Positions 18,282 through 26,196 of a stretch of 64,000 bases of DNA are shown piece by piece; position 1 is the first letter of the stretch, and each line of letters begins with the position of its first letter. Both the position numbers and the translations under genes were made by a program. Under the pieces are notes generated by a model. It made no database searches and was not told where the DNA came from. It saw only the letters and a list, made by a program, of their open reading frames with translations. Location of the stretch: contig NZ_AP026678.1 in assembly GCF_025998815.1 (NCBI RefSeq), forward strand, positions 620,001 through 684,000, in the 5' to 3' direction. The stretch is from Ignavibacterium sp. (lineage in GTDB: Bacteria > Bacteroidota > Ignavibacteria > Ignavibacteriales > Ignavibacteriaceae).

Positions 18282-18445
18282 AGTTTGTCTCCTATACTTA
18301 AGTATGTGAATTTTTTCAGTGGTCTGGTTTCTTGGAATTTATGACTGAATATGCTTCTCCAGATAATTATATTCAGTATAATCAGAGCAAGTACGATTAG
18401 TAAAAACCACCACTTTCGTTTTATATAGTCAATTACTTTTTTCAT
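18254..18445 (-). CDS. Small membrane protein upstream of the endonuclease
   Basis: A 63-residue protein with a basic N-terminus and one strong membrane helix (WWFLLIVLALIILNIIIW, about 12-29), then a basic cytoplasmic or periplasmic tail. It overlaps the endonuclease start by 28 bases, which suggests translational coupling if both are real. It has no Shine-Dalgarno-like sequence. It could be an accessory of the restriction operon, a superinfection-exclusion type protein, or a chance frame. No homologue is recognised. Confidence 0.4.
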   Translation of the reverse strand: MKKVIDYIKRKWWFLLIVLALIILNIIIWRSIFSHKFQETRPLKKFTYLSIGDKLWERKLHQS

Positions 18446-18480
18446 AGGCAGAGTAAAAATAAAAAATTGTTTACAAATTC

Positions 18481-19539
18481 CTAAGTAAGTTTTCTAATTG
18501 CTTCTACAAGCTGATCGTCTGAAGCATATAGATAAACTTCAGTTGTTTTAATATCTGAGTGCCCTGCAAGTTTTTTAATAACGTGAATAGACACTTTTTG
18601 CCTTGCAAGATTAGTGCAGAAAGTGTGTCTCAGACCGTGAAGCTTATAGTCCGGATTCAGACCAAGTTGTCTAACTATATGTTTGAACAGTTTGGATATT
18701 TTTCTTCTATCAAATAATTTAAAATTCTCGCGACCCTCAGGTTCGTAGAATATGTAATTGATTTTCGGGTCTTTAAATTTTCTCATATACCTAAATACAA
18801 GATACACACGGTTGTTCATAGGTATTGTTCTTTCCCTGTGGCTTTTTGTTCTGAAAGAATCGTGATTTCGCACGTAGATTTCTTTTTTATTTAAATCAAT
18901 ATCCACCCATCGCAGATGTATCAATTCACTTACACGCATACCTGTATAGTAAAGTATTATGAAGAAAGCTTTATAGATTCTATATTTTACTTCGCCTATT
19001 ATCTTTACAAAATCATCTTTGTTAATATAAATCGGATTATTCTTGGGGGTGGGTATTTTTTTTATTCCCAGGAAAGGATTAATACGTATATGTTTTTCTC
19101 TCCTGGCATAGTTAAAAATCGATTTTAAAGTACGTAACATACTGTTATGTGAATAAGCATATTTTTGCTTAAGAGAGAATAGTTTTTTAGCGTGGATGGT
19201 TGATATTTCAGAAAGATAACAATTAGGTTTTATAAAGTTTTCTAATAGCAGAAGGCAATCTTCAATAATTTCAGTGTATCGCTCTGAGTGATGAACTTTT
19301 GAGTATAGTAGATATTTTTCACAAAAATCTTTATATTTTATTTGTGTGATTTTATGTTTTTTATCAAACTCTTTTAAAACAGTGCTTATCGGTGCGGTAT
19401 TTAACCGGAATTCTGTTAAAATAATTTTTGCTTCTTTATATTTTTTTTTACCAGTAGAAATTGAAGTTTTTTTACCGTTGGAAGTATAAACTATATGATA
19501 ATAATTTCCCCTTTTTCGCAGGTACAATTTTTTCTCCAA
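18481..19539 (-). CDS. int: Tyrosine recombinase (prophage integrase)
   Basis: A 352-residue integrase. The N-terminal region (1-60) holds an arm-binding-like segment (YYHIVYTSNGKKTSIST), then a SAM-like core-binding domain, then the catalytic domain from about 170. Catalytic residues are visible: R202 in GMRVSEL, K232 in RTKSHRE, H301-x-x-R304 in LHGLRHTF, H327 in AGHSDIKTT and Y336 in TEVYLYA. The start is TTG; there is no ATG before residue 134, and a stop closes the frame about 27 bases upstream. It is the outermost prophage gene, pointing inward, and lies about 100 bases from tRNA-Arg, the usual place for such integrases. Confidence 0.9.
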   Translation of the reverse strand: MEKKLYLRKRGNYYHIVYTSNGKKTSISTGKKKYKEAKIILTEFRLNTAPISTVLKEFDKKHKITQIKYKDFCEKYLLYSKVHHSERYTEIIEDCLLLLENFIKPNCYLSEISTIHAKKLFSLKQKYAYSHNSMLRTLKSIFNYARREKHIRINPFLGIKKIPTPKNNPIYINKDDFVKIIGEVKYRIYKAFFIILYYTGMRVSELIHLRWVDIDLNKKEIYVRNHDSFRTKSHRERTIPMNNRVYLVFRYMRKFKDPKINYIFYEPEGRENFKLFDRRKISKLFKHIVRQLGLNPDYKLHGLRHTFCTNLARQKVSIHVIKKLAGHSDIKTTEVYLYASDDQLVEAIRKLT

Positions 19540-19549
19540 TTTATTAAAA

Positions 19550-19578
19550 ATTTTGACTCCAAATTATGGAGTCAAAAT
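19550..19578 (-). promoter_or_regulatory. 12-bp perfect hairpin / operator candidate upstream of integrase
   Basis: A perfect 12-base inverted repeat (attttgactcca / tggagtcaaaat) with a 5-base loop. It lies about 10 bases upstream of the TTG start of the integrase. It could bind a phage regulator, be a core-type recombinase site, or act as the integrase leader. No other copy was noticed in the window. Confidence 0.45.
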
Positions 19579-19643
19579 CATAAAATCAATTTGTTGCTTA
19601 CAAAATATATTGCGAAAAATAGCGGAAAAAACACTTTTTTGAT

Positions 19644-19717
19644 GCGCCCGTAGCTCAATTGGATAGAGCACCTGACTTCGGATCAGGCGGTTTGGGGTTC
19701 GAGTCCCTACGGGCGTA
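19644..19717 (+). tRNA. tRNA-Arg, anticodon TCG
   Basis: All four arms fold. The acceptor stem pairs 19644-19650 with 19710-19716 (first pair G-U). The D arm is gctc/gagc, the anticodon stem is cctga/tcagg with loop cttcgga and anticodon TCG, and the T arm has the standard ttcgagt loop. The CCA end is not encoded. A T-rich hairpin follows, probably its terminator. The tRNA is intact and next to the integrase, so it or its flank is the likely integration target. Confidence 0.95.
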
Positions 19718-19735
19718 CAAATTCCAATGAATATT

Positions 19736-19777
19736 AAAAGATGTACAATTCTGGCTGAGTTGTACATTTTTATTTTT
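19736..19777 (+). terminator. Intrinsic terminator downstream of tRNA-Arg
   Basis: An inverted repeat atgtacaa / ttgtacat with an 11-base loop, flanked by A-rich and T-rich runs that extend the stem, is followed by a T-rich tail. It starts about 20 bases after the tRNA. Confidence 0.7.
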
Positions 19778-19778
19778 A

Positions 19779-19940
19779 GCCACGAATTGCACAAATTATC
19801 ACTAATTAAATTTGTATCAATTCGTGAGTTGAATTTTCAGTTTTGATATAAAAGTTTCAGTTACTTAAAAAGCAATTTCTATTTTAATAAATGCATTCAA
19901 TTAAATAGTCAAATTCGTGTCAATTAGTGAAATCAGTGGC
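19779..19940. repeat. Palindromic intergenic repeat pair upstream of tadA
   Basis: Between the tRNA terminator and tadA lie two related units in opposite orientation. The first (19779-19826) folds as a strong hairpin: cacgaattg with caattcgtg, then acaaatt with aatttgt, around an 11-base loop. The second (19910-19940) carries aattcgtg, aattagtg and a ggc end that mirror the first unit. The pattern (gccacgaatt... cactaatt) is of the kind scattered through intergenic regions in this bacterial group. The rest of the 19540-19926 gap holds only the hairpin, tRNA and terminator listed here and AT-rich sequence. Confidence 0.5.
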
Positions 19941-20436
19941 ATTGATTTTTTCAGAAGATAAATATCGATTTATGTATGCAGCACTTCAGGAAGCTGAGAA
20001 AGCTTTTGAAGATGACGAAGTACCAATTGGTGCAGTAGTAGTTTATGAGGATAAAATTATCGGTCGTGGTTATAATCAGGTCGAAAGACTTAAAGATGCA
20101 ACAGCACACGCAGAGATGATTGCCATTACATCGGCTGCAAATCATATTGGCAACTGGCGATTAAACGAATGCAGCATTTATGTAACAGTTGAACCTTGTA
20201 TAATGTGTACAGGTGCTTTGTTAAATTCAAGAATAAATGAACTTTATTTTGGGACTTATGATACAAAATTCGGTGCTTGCGGTAGTGTTTATAATCTTGC
20301 CGAAGAATTCAAGGTAAATCATAAAATAAAAGTATATTCGGGTTTAATGGCTTCAGAGAGTGAACAATTGCTTAAAGCATTCTTTTCAAAAAAAAGAAAT
20401 AAAATCTTTCCAATGGGCAAGGATAATCTTGCTTAA
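19927..20436 (+). CDS. tadA: tRNA-specific adenosine deaminase TadA
   Basis: Deaminates A34 of tRNA-Arg to inosine, which is needed to read CGN codons. The zinc site is clear: H61-A-E63 and P90-C91-x-x-C94, with GAVVV and WRLNEC in the expected places. At about 150-169 residues it is the normal length. The start is uncertain. In-frame candidates are GTG 19927, GTG 19936, TTG 19942 and ATG 19972. Residues before the ATG (EDKYRFMYAALQEA) align in pattern with the start of other TadA proteins, so the ATG is probably internal. The GTG codons lie inside a palindromic repeat, so the 5' end of this gene may have been reshaped by it. Confidence 0.9.
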   Translation: MKSVALIFSEDKYRFMYAALQEAEKAFEDDEVPIGAVVVYEDKIIGRGYNQVERLKDATAHAEMIAITSAANHIGNWRLNECSIYVTVEPCIMCTGALLNSRINELYFGTYDTKFGACGSVYNLAEEFKVNHKIKVYSGLMASESEQLLKAFFSKKRNKIFPMGKDNLA

Positions 20437-20480
20437 GAAAATGAATACTTCTAATTTTCCAGAAAAGATTTAGGAAATTA

Positions 20481-21140
20481 ATGCAAATTATTCTATTCGG
20501 TTCTCCCGGTGTGGGCAAAGGAACACAGGCAAAACTTCTTTCAGAACAATTTAACATTCCTCATATTTCAACAGGCGATATTTTAAGAAAAGCAGTTCAG
20601 GATAAAACAGAACTTGGACTTAAAGCTGCTGAAATTATGAATCGTGGTGAACTTGTTCCCGATGATATTATGATTGGAATAATTAAAGATGTCCTTAAAT
20701 CCGAAAGATGTAAAAACGGATTTATACTCGATGGTTTTCCGAGAACTACTATTCAGGCGGAAGCTTTAGATAAACTTTTCGCTGAATTGCACCTTAATGA
20801 TGTTTTGCTCGTTCATATTACTGCGGATGAAGAAGAAATAATTAAAAGACTAAACGGAAGAAGAGCTTGTAAAGTTTGTGGAAGTATTTTTACTTTGAGT
20901 GAAATTGAAGGACTTAAAAATTGTCCAAAGTGTGGAGCTGAAAATAGTTTCTATCTTCGCGATGATGATAAAGAAGATGTAATAAGAAAAAGATTGAAAG
21001 TTTATGAGACCAACACCAAACCTGTGCTTGGTTATTACGAATCAAAAGGAAAAGTTGTAACAATAAATGGACTCGGAACTATTGAAGAAGTGAACAAAGA
21101 ACTGATTGATGTATTGAAATCGAAAAAAGTTCAGAATTAA
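20481..21140 (+). CDS. adk: Adenylate kinase
   Basis: Converts ATP and AMP to two ADP in the cytoplasm. It has the P-loop GSPGVGKGT (7-15), STGDILR, the FILDGFPRT segment, and a LID with four cysteines (C130, C133, C148, C151) that bind structural zinc, as in Gram-positive and many other adenylate kinases. At 219 residues it is the usual length. It lies 44 bases after tadA. Its stop overlaps the stop of the convergent ftsE gene. Confidence 0.97.
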   Translation: MQIILFGSPGVGKGTQAKLLSEQFNIPHISTGDILRKAVQDKTELGLKAAEIMNRGELVPDDIMIGIIKDVLKSERCKNGFILDGFPRTTIQAEALDKLFAELHLNDVLLVHITADEEEIIKRLNGRRACKVCGSIFTLSEIEGLKNCPKCGAENSFYLRDDDKEDVIRKRLKVYETNTKPVLGYYESKGKVVTINGLGTIEEVNKELIDVLKSKKVQN

Positions 21141-21811
21141 ACAGACTGTTTTAAGTATCCCTTTGTAATTTTTCCATTTTCTATTTTGAAAATTCTTGCA
21201 TTAGAATTTTTCCTCACTAATTCATAATTATGAGTCGCGAAAAGAATTGCTGTTCCTCTTTTATTAATTTTCATCAGTAAGTCCAGGATTTCTGAAGATG
21301 TTTCAGGGTCAAGATTTCCAGTTGGTTCATCTGCAAGAATTATGAGTGGATCATTAAGTATCGCTCTTGCGATTGCTACTCTTTGTTTTTCGCCACCAGA
21401 AAGTTGATTTGGCATATTTAATCTTTTATGCGACAATCCGACTTCGGTTAACGCATCATTAACTTTTCTTTTTATATCTCGTTTGGGTGTGTTTGTTACT
21501 TCCAGCACGAATGCAAGATTTTCGTAAACATTCCTATCGCTAAGCAATTTAAAGTCCTGAAACACAATTCCGATTTTTCTTCTAAGTAATGCTAACTGAT
21601 TTTTCTTTATCAAAGATGAATTGAATTGCCCTACAGTTATGGTTCCTGACTCCGGCAAAACATTCATATAAATTAATTGCAATAATGTGGTTTTTCCGCT
21701 ACCACTTTTACCAATTAAAAATGCGAACTCACCAGGCGCAAGCTCAAGAGAAATATTATCAAACAGCGGTTGGTTTTTATAATGAAAAGTTAGATTGTTA
21801 ATTGACAGCAT
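21137..21811 (-). CDS. ftsE: Cell-division-type ABC transporter ATPase FtsE
   Basis: A 224-residue ABC ATPase. The Walker A is GKSGSGKT (34-41), the signature is LSGGEKQR (about 138-145), and the Walker B ends in ILADEP followed by the FtsE-type TGNLDP. FtsE works with membrane protein FtsX in cell division and peptidoglycan hydrolase control. No ftsX gene is adjacent: the neighbour is a methyltransferase gene that abuts its start by one base. LolD- or MacB-type ATPases share these motifs, so the partner cannot be proved here. Confidence 0.8.
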   Translation of the reverse strand: MLSINNLTFHYKNQPLFDNISLELAPGEFAFLIGKSGSGKTTLLQLIYMNVLPESGTITVGQFNSSLIKKNQLALLRRKIGIVFQDFKLLSDRNVYENLAFVLEVTNTPKRDIKRKVNDALTEVGLSHKRLNMPNQLSGGEKQRVAIARAILNDPLIILADEPTGNLDPETSSEILDLLMKINKRGTAILFATHNYELVRKNSNARIFKIENGKITKGYLKQSV

Positions 21812-22566
21812 CAGTATTTCCTCTTTACTACAAATTGTGCACGAAGATCATTCGATTTACAATTACGAAATGTGAAAGCATTAAAACACTCGACTACATA
21901 TAATCCACATTTATCAAGTAGTTCAAAATAAAATTCCAAAGGATAAATTTTCTGGCGATGAATTTCTTTCATCTTACTTCCATCGGGATAGATAATTTCA
22001 AAAATATTTTTATGAATTCCGCTTTTATGCAAATATAAACTTTGCCTGTTAAACAATACACCATTTTGCTTACCTTTTTTAATTGCATATTTCTGATGTT
22101 TGTAACTGTTTCTTTCAAGAGCAGCATCAAATAAAAATATTCCTTGTTCGCTAAGGACATTTTTTATTTCAACAAAAAATCCGGCAATTGTTTTTTTGTT
22201 AGTAAGATAATTTAAACTATCGAAAGCACAAATCACCAAATCAAAATGAGTTTTAAATGGAAGAGAAGTCATATCACAACAAACCTTATTCAAATTTTTT
22301 GACTTATTCTTCTTTAGCATTGAAATAGAAATATCGCTCGCAACATAAAAACTAAAATAATCAGATAAATACTTTGCTAAATTACAATTGCCTGCTGCAA
22401 CTTCGAGAACGCGTGAATTTCTCCTGATGTAAAGTGAAGATAATTTTTTTATATAATTTGCCCAGAATTTATAATCAACTTTTTCCATCAGTTGATCATA
22501 AATATCTGAGACATATTTGTAATTATCTTTCAATTTTACTGCGGTTGGTTGAAATGATTTTTGCAT
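21811..22566 (-). CDS. Class I SAM-dependent methyltransferase
   Basis: A 251-residue protein with a Rossmann methyltransferase core: LEVAAGNCNLAKYL (motif I), then a CAFDSLNYLTNK segment (motif IV-like), FFVEIKNVLSEQGIF for post-motif region. The substrate is unknown. It overlaps the end of pdxA by 44 bases. The start used has VSDIYDQLMEKVDY in the first 30 residues, a segment that is often conserved near the N-terminus of such enzymes, so the long overlap is probably real. It is likely co-transcribed from pdxA to ftsE. Confidence 0.75.
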   Translation of the reverse strand: MQKSFQPTAVKLKDNYKYVSDIYDQLMEKVDYKFWANYIKKLSSLYIRRNSRVLEVAAGNCNLAKYLSDYFSFYVASDISISMLKKNKSKNLNKVCCDMTSLPFKTHFDLVICAFDSLNYLTNKKTIAGFFVEIKNVLSEQGIFLFDAALERNSYKHQKYAIKKGKQNGVLFNRQSLYLHKSGIHKNIFEIIYPDGSKMKEIHRQKIYPLEFYFELLDKCGLYVVECFNAFTFRNCKSNDLRAQFVVKRKY

Positions 22567-23509
22567 ATCTGAATGCAGCTAACAAACTCTTGTAATCTGC
22601 AATTCCTTTTCCGGCAATATCAAAAGCAGTTCCGTGGTCTGGTGAAGTTCTGATAATTGGTAATCCTGCAGTGAAATTAATGCCGTTGTTAAAGTTCATC
22701 ATCTTAAATGGAATTAAAAGCTGATCGTGATACATTCCCAAAACCGCATCAAAATTTTTATAAAGGTGATTTGCAAAAAAAGCATCGGGAACAAAAGGAC
22801 CTGAAACATTTTCACCAAATGATTTCAATGCAGGAATAATTTTATCTCTTTCTTCGTTGCCTATTCTTCCCTTTTCACCTGCGTGAGGATTTAATCCAAG
22901 AACTGCTATTTTGGGCTTATCAATTCCCAAATCTTTTTTCAAAGTTTGTAATAAAATCTGAATCTTAACTTTGATAAGATTAACTGAAAGCGACTTGCTG
23001 ACATCTTTTACTGGAATATGAATAGTTGCAAGTGCAGCATTCATTTTCCTTGAAAGAAACATCATCATGTAGTTTTTAGAATTGCACTCATTGGCAAGAA
23101 TTTCAGTTTGTCCGGGATAGTATATTCCGGCAAGTTCAAAAGCATGCTTTGAAACCGGAGAAGTGATTACAGCATCAGCAGTTTTTGCTTTGAGAATTTT
23201 AATTGATGTAATTAGTGATTGATATGCAGTCTTTCCTGATGATTTAGTTGGCTTGCCTATGTTAAGTTCAGAATTGTTAAGTGCTATAAGATTAATAATA
23301 TTTTGTTCAGATTCTGTAACATTTGATATGACTTTGTATTCGAGTTTAATTTTTAACAATTTCTGATAGTACTCAAATACATTTAAGGGACAAATAAAAA
23401 TGTAATGGTCAGTGTATTTCTTTTTAAGAAGTTGATTGAAAAGCTTTAAAGATATTTCCGGACCAATTCCGTTTATATCACCACAAGTAAATAAAAATTT
23501 TTTTTTCAT
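22523..23509 (-). CDS. pdxA: 4-hydroxythreonine-4-phosphate dehydrogenase PdxA
   Basis: A 328-residue enzyme of the pyridoxal phosphate pathway that oxidises 4-phosphohydroxythreonine with NAD. It begins FTCGDINGIGPEISLK, and contains LGLNPHAGEKG, HDQLLIPFKM and SPDHGTAFDIAGKG, all hallmarks of PdxA, including the metal-binding His residues. It overlaps the stop of the upstream GWxTD gene by 4 bases and the downstream methyltransferase by 44. Its 328 residues match the family. Confidence 0.92.
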   Translation of the reverse strand: MKKKFLFTCGDINGIGPEISLKLFNQLLKKKYTDHYIFICPLNVFEYYQKLLKIKLEYKVISNVTESEQNIINLIALNNSELNIGKPTKSSGKTAYQSLITSIKILKAKTADAVITSPVSKHAFELAGIYYPGQTEILANECNSKNYMMMFLSRKMNAALATIHIPVKDVSKSLSVNLIKVKIQILLQTLKKDLGIDKPKIAVLGLNPHAGEKGRIGNEERDKIIPALKSFGENVSGPFVPDAFFANHLYKNFDAVLGMYHDQLLIPFKMMNFNNGINFTAGLPIIRTSPDHGTAFDIAGKGIADYKSLLAAFRYAKIISTNRSKIER

Positions 23510-24771
23510 TGTGATTCAAGTTTAAAACTTCCATCACCTCTTCTATCAACAAATACAAAAACTCTTTTGGGATTTTCATAGTACCAGGTTTCTGTAATCT
23601 TTCCATCAAAGTTTACACCTCGTTCTATTCTGTCAGGCGGACCATTTTGAATATAAATTCTTCCTCTGTCTGATTTGGCTCCTGATGTTCCGGAAAGATT
23701 GAGAAAGTTCGATTCAGCATAATCGACTCTTCTGTAAAAAACTTCCATCAATTCGTTAAACGAAGTTTCAGGTGTTGGATCTTTTGAATTCCAATATTGT
23801 TTTAATAATTCTTCACTGCTCAGATTTTTTTTCAACAGATTATCAAAAGCATTTTCTGATTCGATGTTTGAAATCATTTCTAAAGCAAAATCAACATCAT
23901 TCAGTGAGAAAGGTTTATTAAACCAGTTAACTTTTAATGAGGCAGTATTAATTTCTTCCCCATCATCTGAAAGCAATTTTAATTTATACTCACCTTCAAA
24001 TAATTTTTTATTCACATCCCTGATAATAATTCCATTTAAAGCATAAGTTGAATCAAAGCTAACAGAAATTTTATCATTCACTTTTTCAAATACTGGTTTA
24101 CCAAAAACTGAAGCAGTTAAGTTCTGTTCTGAGTAAACAGAATCTTTCTGCAGGATTCTGACAGTGTATTTTTCGCTTGCGAGAATTTTATCAGAGAAAA
24201 AAATTAAATCGTAATTTTCTTTACTGAATGGTATTATTCCGGAAAAGTTAGCTACTGAATATTTTCCGTTCGATTGTTTGTTATTTATCAGAATAGGCGA
24301 ATAATTAGTAACCGAATCGCCAATTGAAATTTTTATTGGTGGCTGAGGTCTTTGTCTGTTGGTTAATTTATCTTCAAAAATTATCTGAAAAGTATAAACA
24401 TCTTTTGGTAAATAAAGAGTTATAAAATTTTCAAGAAATTTGTTGTGTGAAATAGTTTCATCAAAGTTATAAGACACAAGCTTATCTTTTACAAATTCTC
24501 TCTTTACAATTTTATTTTCTTTATTCTTAACTTCAATAGCCAGTTCAAACTGAGATTCAAAATGATCATTTACTTTTTCAAATACCAGTCGTGAATAAGG
24601 AATTTTATAAAGATAAGTTATCTGATAATCATCGTTTAATTTATAGATTAGAAATTGAGTGTGAATGTTTGGTCTGAAAACAGGAATTTCTCTTTTGTAG
24701 AAAAAACCATTCTGCCCGAAAATTATCGGGCAGAATGAAATGAAAAGTATCAAAAATATTTTTTTCATCAA
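23506..24771 (-). CDS. GWxTD domain secreted protein
   Basis: A 421-residue protein with a signal peptide (MMKKIFLILFISFCPIIFGQ). The C-terminal third has the conserved GWxTD-domain pattern (DRGRIYIQNGPPDRIERG, ETWYY, VFVDRRGDGSF). Such proteins are found in Bacteroidota and relatives and are of unknown role. The rest is beta-rich. It starts 15 bases after rho and shows a 12-base perfect hairpin followed by six T within codons 12-24, so an intrinsic terminator overlaps its signal sequence. It is co-oriented with rho and pdxA. Confidence 0.8.
   Translation of the reverse strand: MMKKIFLILFISFCPIIFGQNGFFYKREIPVFRPNIHTQFLIYKLNDDYQITYLYKIPYSRLVFEKVNDHFESQFELAIEVKNKENKIVKREFVKDKLVSYNFDETISHNKFLENFITLYLPKDVYTFQIIFEDKLTNRQRPQPPIKISIGDSVTNYSPILINNKQSNGKYSVANFSGIIPFSKENYDLIFFSDKILASEKYTVRILQKDSVYSEQNLTASVFGKPVFEKVNDKISVSFDSTYALNGIIIRDVNKKLFEGEYKLKLLSDDGEEINTASLKVNWFNKPFSLNDVDFALEMISNIESENAFDNLLKKNLSSEELLKQYWNSKDPTPETSFNELMEVFYRRVDYAESNFLNLSGTSGAKSDRGRIYIQNGPPDRIERGVNFDGKITETWYYENPKRVFVFVDRRGDGSFKLESQ
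24701..24737 (-). terminator. Terminator-like hairpin inside the start of the GWxTD gene
   Basis: On the minus strand a perfect 12-bp stem (cattctgcccga / tcgggcagaatg, loop of 6) is followed by G and six T. It begins about 35 bases into the gene that follows rho and sits on its signal-peptide codons. It could end rho transcripts when translation of the next gene does not start. Confidence 0.65.
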
Positions 24772-24786
24772 TCAATGATTGAATAT

Positions 24787-26040
24787 TTAGCTATTCATAT
24801 TTGCTAAGAACTCTTTGTTGTTCTTCGTTCCGCGCATCTTATCAAGCAGCCATTCCATTGCTTCAACAGGAGAATATTCGCTTAGTATCTTTCTCAGAAT
24901 CCAAATCTTCTGTAAGTCTTCTTCTTTCAATAACAACTCTTCCCTTCTTGTTCCGGAACGGTTAACATCAATTGCAGGGAAAATTCTTCTGTCACTCAAA
25001 TCACGATTAAGAACAAGTTCCATATTTCCAGTTCCTTTAAACTCTTCAAAGATAACATCATCCATTCTGCTTCCTGTGTCAATCAATGCTGTGGCGATAA
25101 TAGTTAAACTTCCTCCGTCTTCAGTATTTCTTGCGGCACCAAAAAATCTTTTTGGTTTGTGAAGTGCATTTGAATCAACACCACCTGAAAGAATTTTTCC
25201 GCTGTGAGGGACAACGAGGTTGTGTGCTCTTGCCAATCGGGTAATTGAGTCCAGTAGAATAACAACATCTTCTTTAGCTTCAACCATTCTTTTTGCTTTT
25301 TCAATCACCATATCAGCAACCTGAACATGTCTTTCAGCAGGTTCATCAAATGTTGAACTTATTACTTCAGCTTTTACAGAGCGTTCCATATCAGTTACTT
25401 CTTCCGGTCTTTCATCAATCAGCAATATTATAAGTTTTATTTCAGGATGATTTCTTGTAATTGAGTTTGCAATTTTCTGAAGAAGTATAGTTTTACCACT
25501 CTTAGGAGGAGAAACAATCAAACCTCTTTGACCTTTTCCAATCGGCGCGAGTAAATCCATTATTCTCATCGAGTATTCACCAGGTGCAGATTCAAGTTGT
25601 ATTTTTTTAGTAGGATAAACAGGGGTTAAGTTATCAAATAAAGTTCTTTCGCGAATTGCTTCAGGTGGAAGACCGTTTACAGCTTCAACTCTTAGTAAAG
25701 CAAAAAATCTTTCACCTTCTTTTGGTGGTCTCACCTGACCACTAACAAAGTCGCCGGTTCTTAAAAGAAATTTTTTAATCTGCGAAGGTGAAACATAAAT
25801 ATCATCAGGCGATGGCAAATAATTATAATCTGATGATCTTAAAAATCCGTATCCATCCGGTAAAACCTCAAGCACACCTTTTGAGAAGGTTAATCCATCT
25901 TTAGCAGTTTGTGCTTCGAGAATTTTGAAAATAAGTTCCTGCTTTCGCAAGTCGCTATAACCGGAAATTCCTAAGTCTTTTGCAATCTGGTTTAATTCAA
26001 CAATTTTCTTCGACTTTAATTCAGAAATGTCCATCGGCAT
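24787..26040 (-). CDS. rho: Transcription termination factor Rho
   Basis: A 417-residue hexameric RNA helicase. Residues 1-50 have the Rho N-terminal helical domain and 50-120 the cold-shock-like RNA-binding domain ([15 protein letters not shown]). The ATPase has Walker A PPKSGKT (178-184), Walker [14 protein letters not shown], the VSGQ-type and R-loop segments, and [10 protein letters not shown]. There is no long insert in the N-terminal part. A consensus promoter with TTGACA and TATGTTTG lies upstream with a leader of about 115 bases. Confidence 0.97.
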   Translation of the reverse strand: MPMDISELKSKKIVELNQIAKDLGISGYSDLRKQELIFKILEAQTAKDGLTFSKGVLEVLPDGYGFLRSSDYNYLPSPDDIYVSPSQIKKFLLRTGDFVSGQVRPPKEGERFFALLRVEAVNGLPPEAIRERTLFDNLTPVYPTKKIQLESAPGEYSMRIMDLLAPIGKGQRGLIVSPPKSGKTILLQKIANSITRNHPEIKLIILLIDERPEEVTDMERSVKAEVISSTFDEPAERHVQVADMVIEKAKRMVEAKEDVVILLDSITRLARAHNLVVPHSGKILSGGVDSNALHKPKRFFGAARNTEDGGSLTIIATALIDTGSRMDDVIFEEFKGTGNMELVLNRDLSDRRIFPAIDVNRSGTRREELLLKEEDLQKIWILRKILSEYSPVEAMEWLLDKMRGTKNNKEFLANMNS

Positions 26041-26162
26041 TTTTGTTTATCCTGTAATTTGTTTTTGATTTAGTTTTTTGATTATAGTTGATTTCAAATT
26101 GATTTATCCTGATAAGTTCTCGGGGATTTTCATAAATGTTGAAAGGAACCTGAGGACTACTT

Positions 26163-26193
26163 CAAACATAAAGTAAGAAGTTTAATTTGTCAA
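26163..26193 (-). promoter_or_regulatory. Promoter of rho
   Basis: On the minus strand TTGACA (26188-26193) is separated by 17 bases from TATGTTTG (26163-26170), which fits both a sigma-70-type -10 (TATGTT) and the TAnnTTTG of Bacteroidota. Transcription would start near 26156. The leader to the ATG at 26040 can form imperfect pairs (tcct/agga and gttc/gaac), possibly an autoregulatory structure, but this is weak. Confidence 0.7.
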
Positions 26194-26196
26194 GAT

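Noticed and set aside
19564-19794. Minus-strand ORF of 76 codons over the tRNA
   Set aside because: Its GTRTPNRLIRSQ-type sequence is the known false translation of a tRNA-Arg gene in antisense; the tRNA explains the region.
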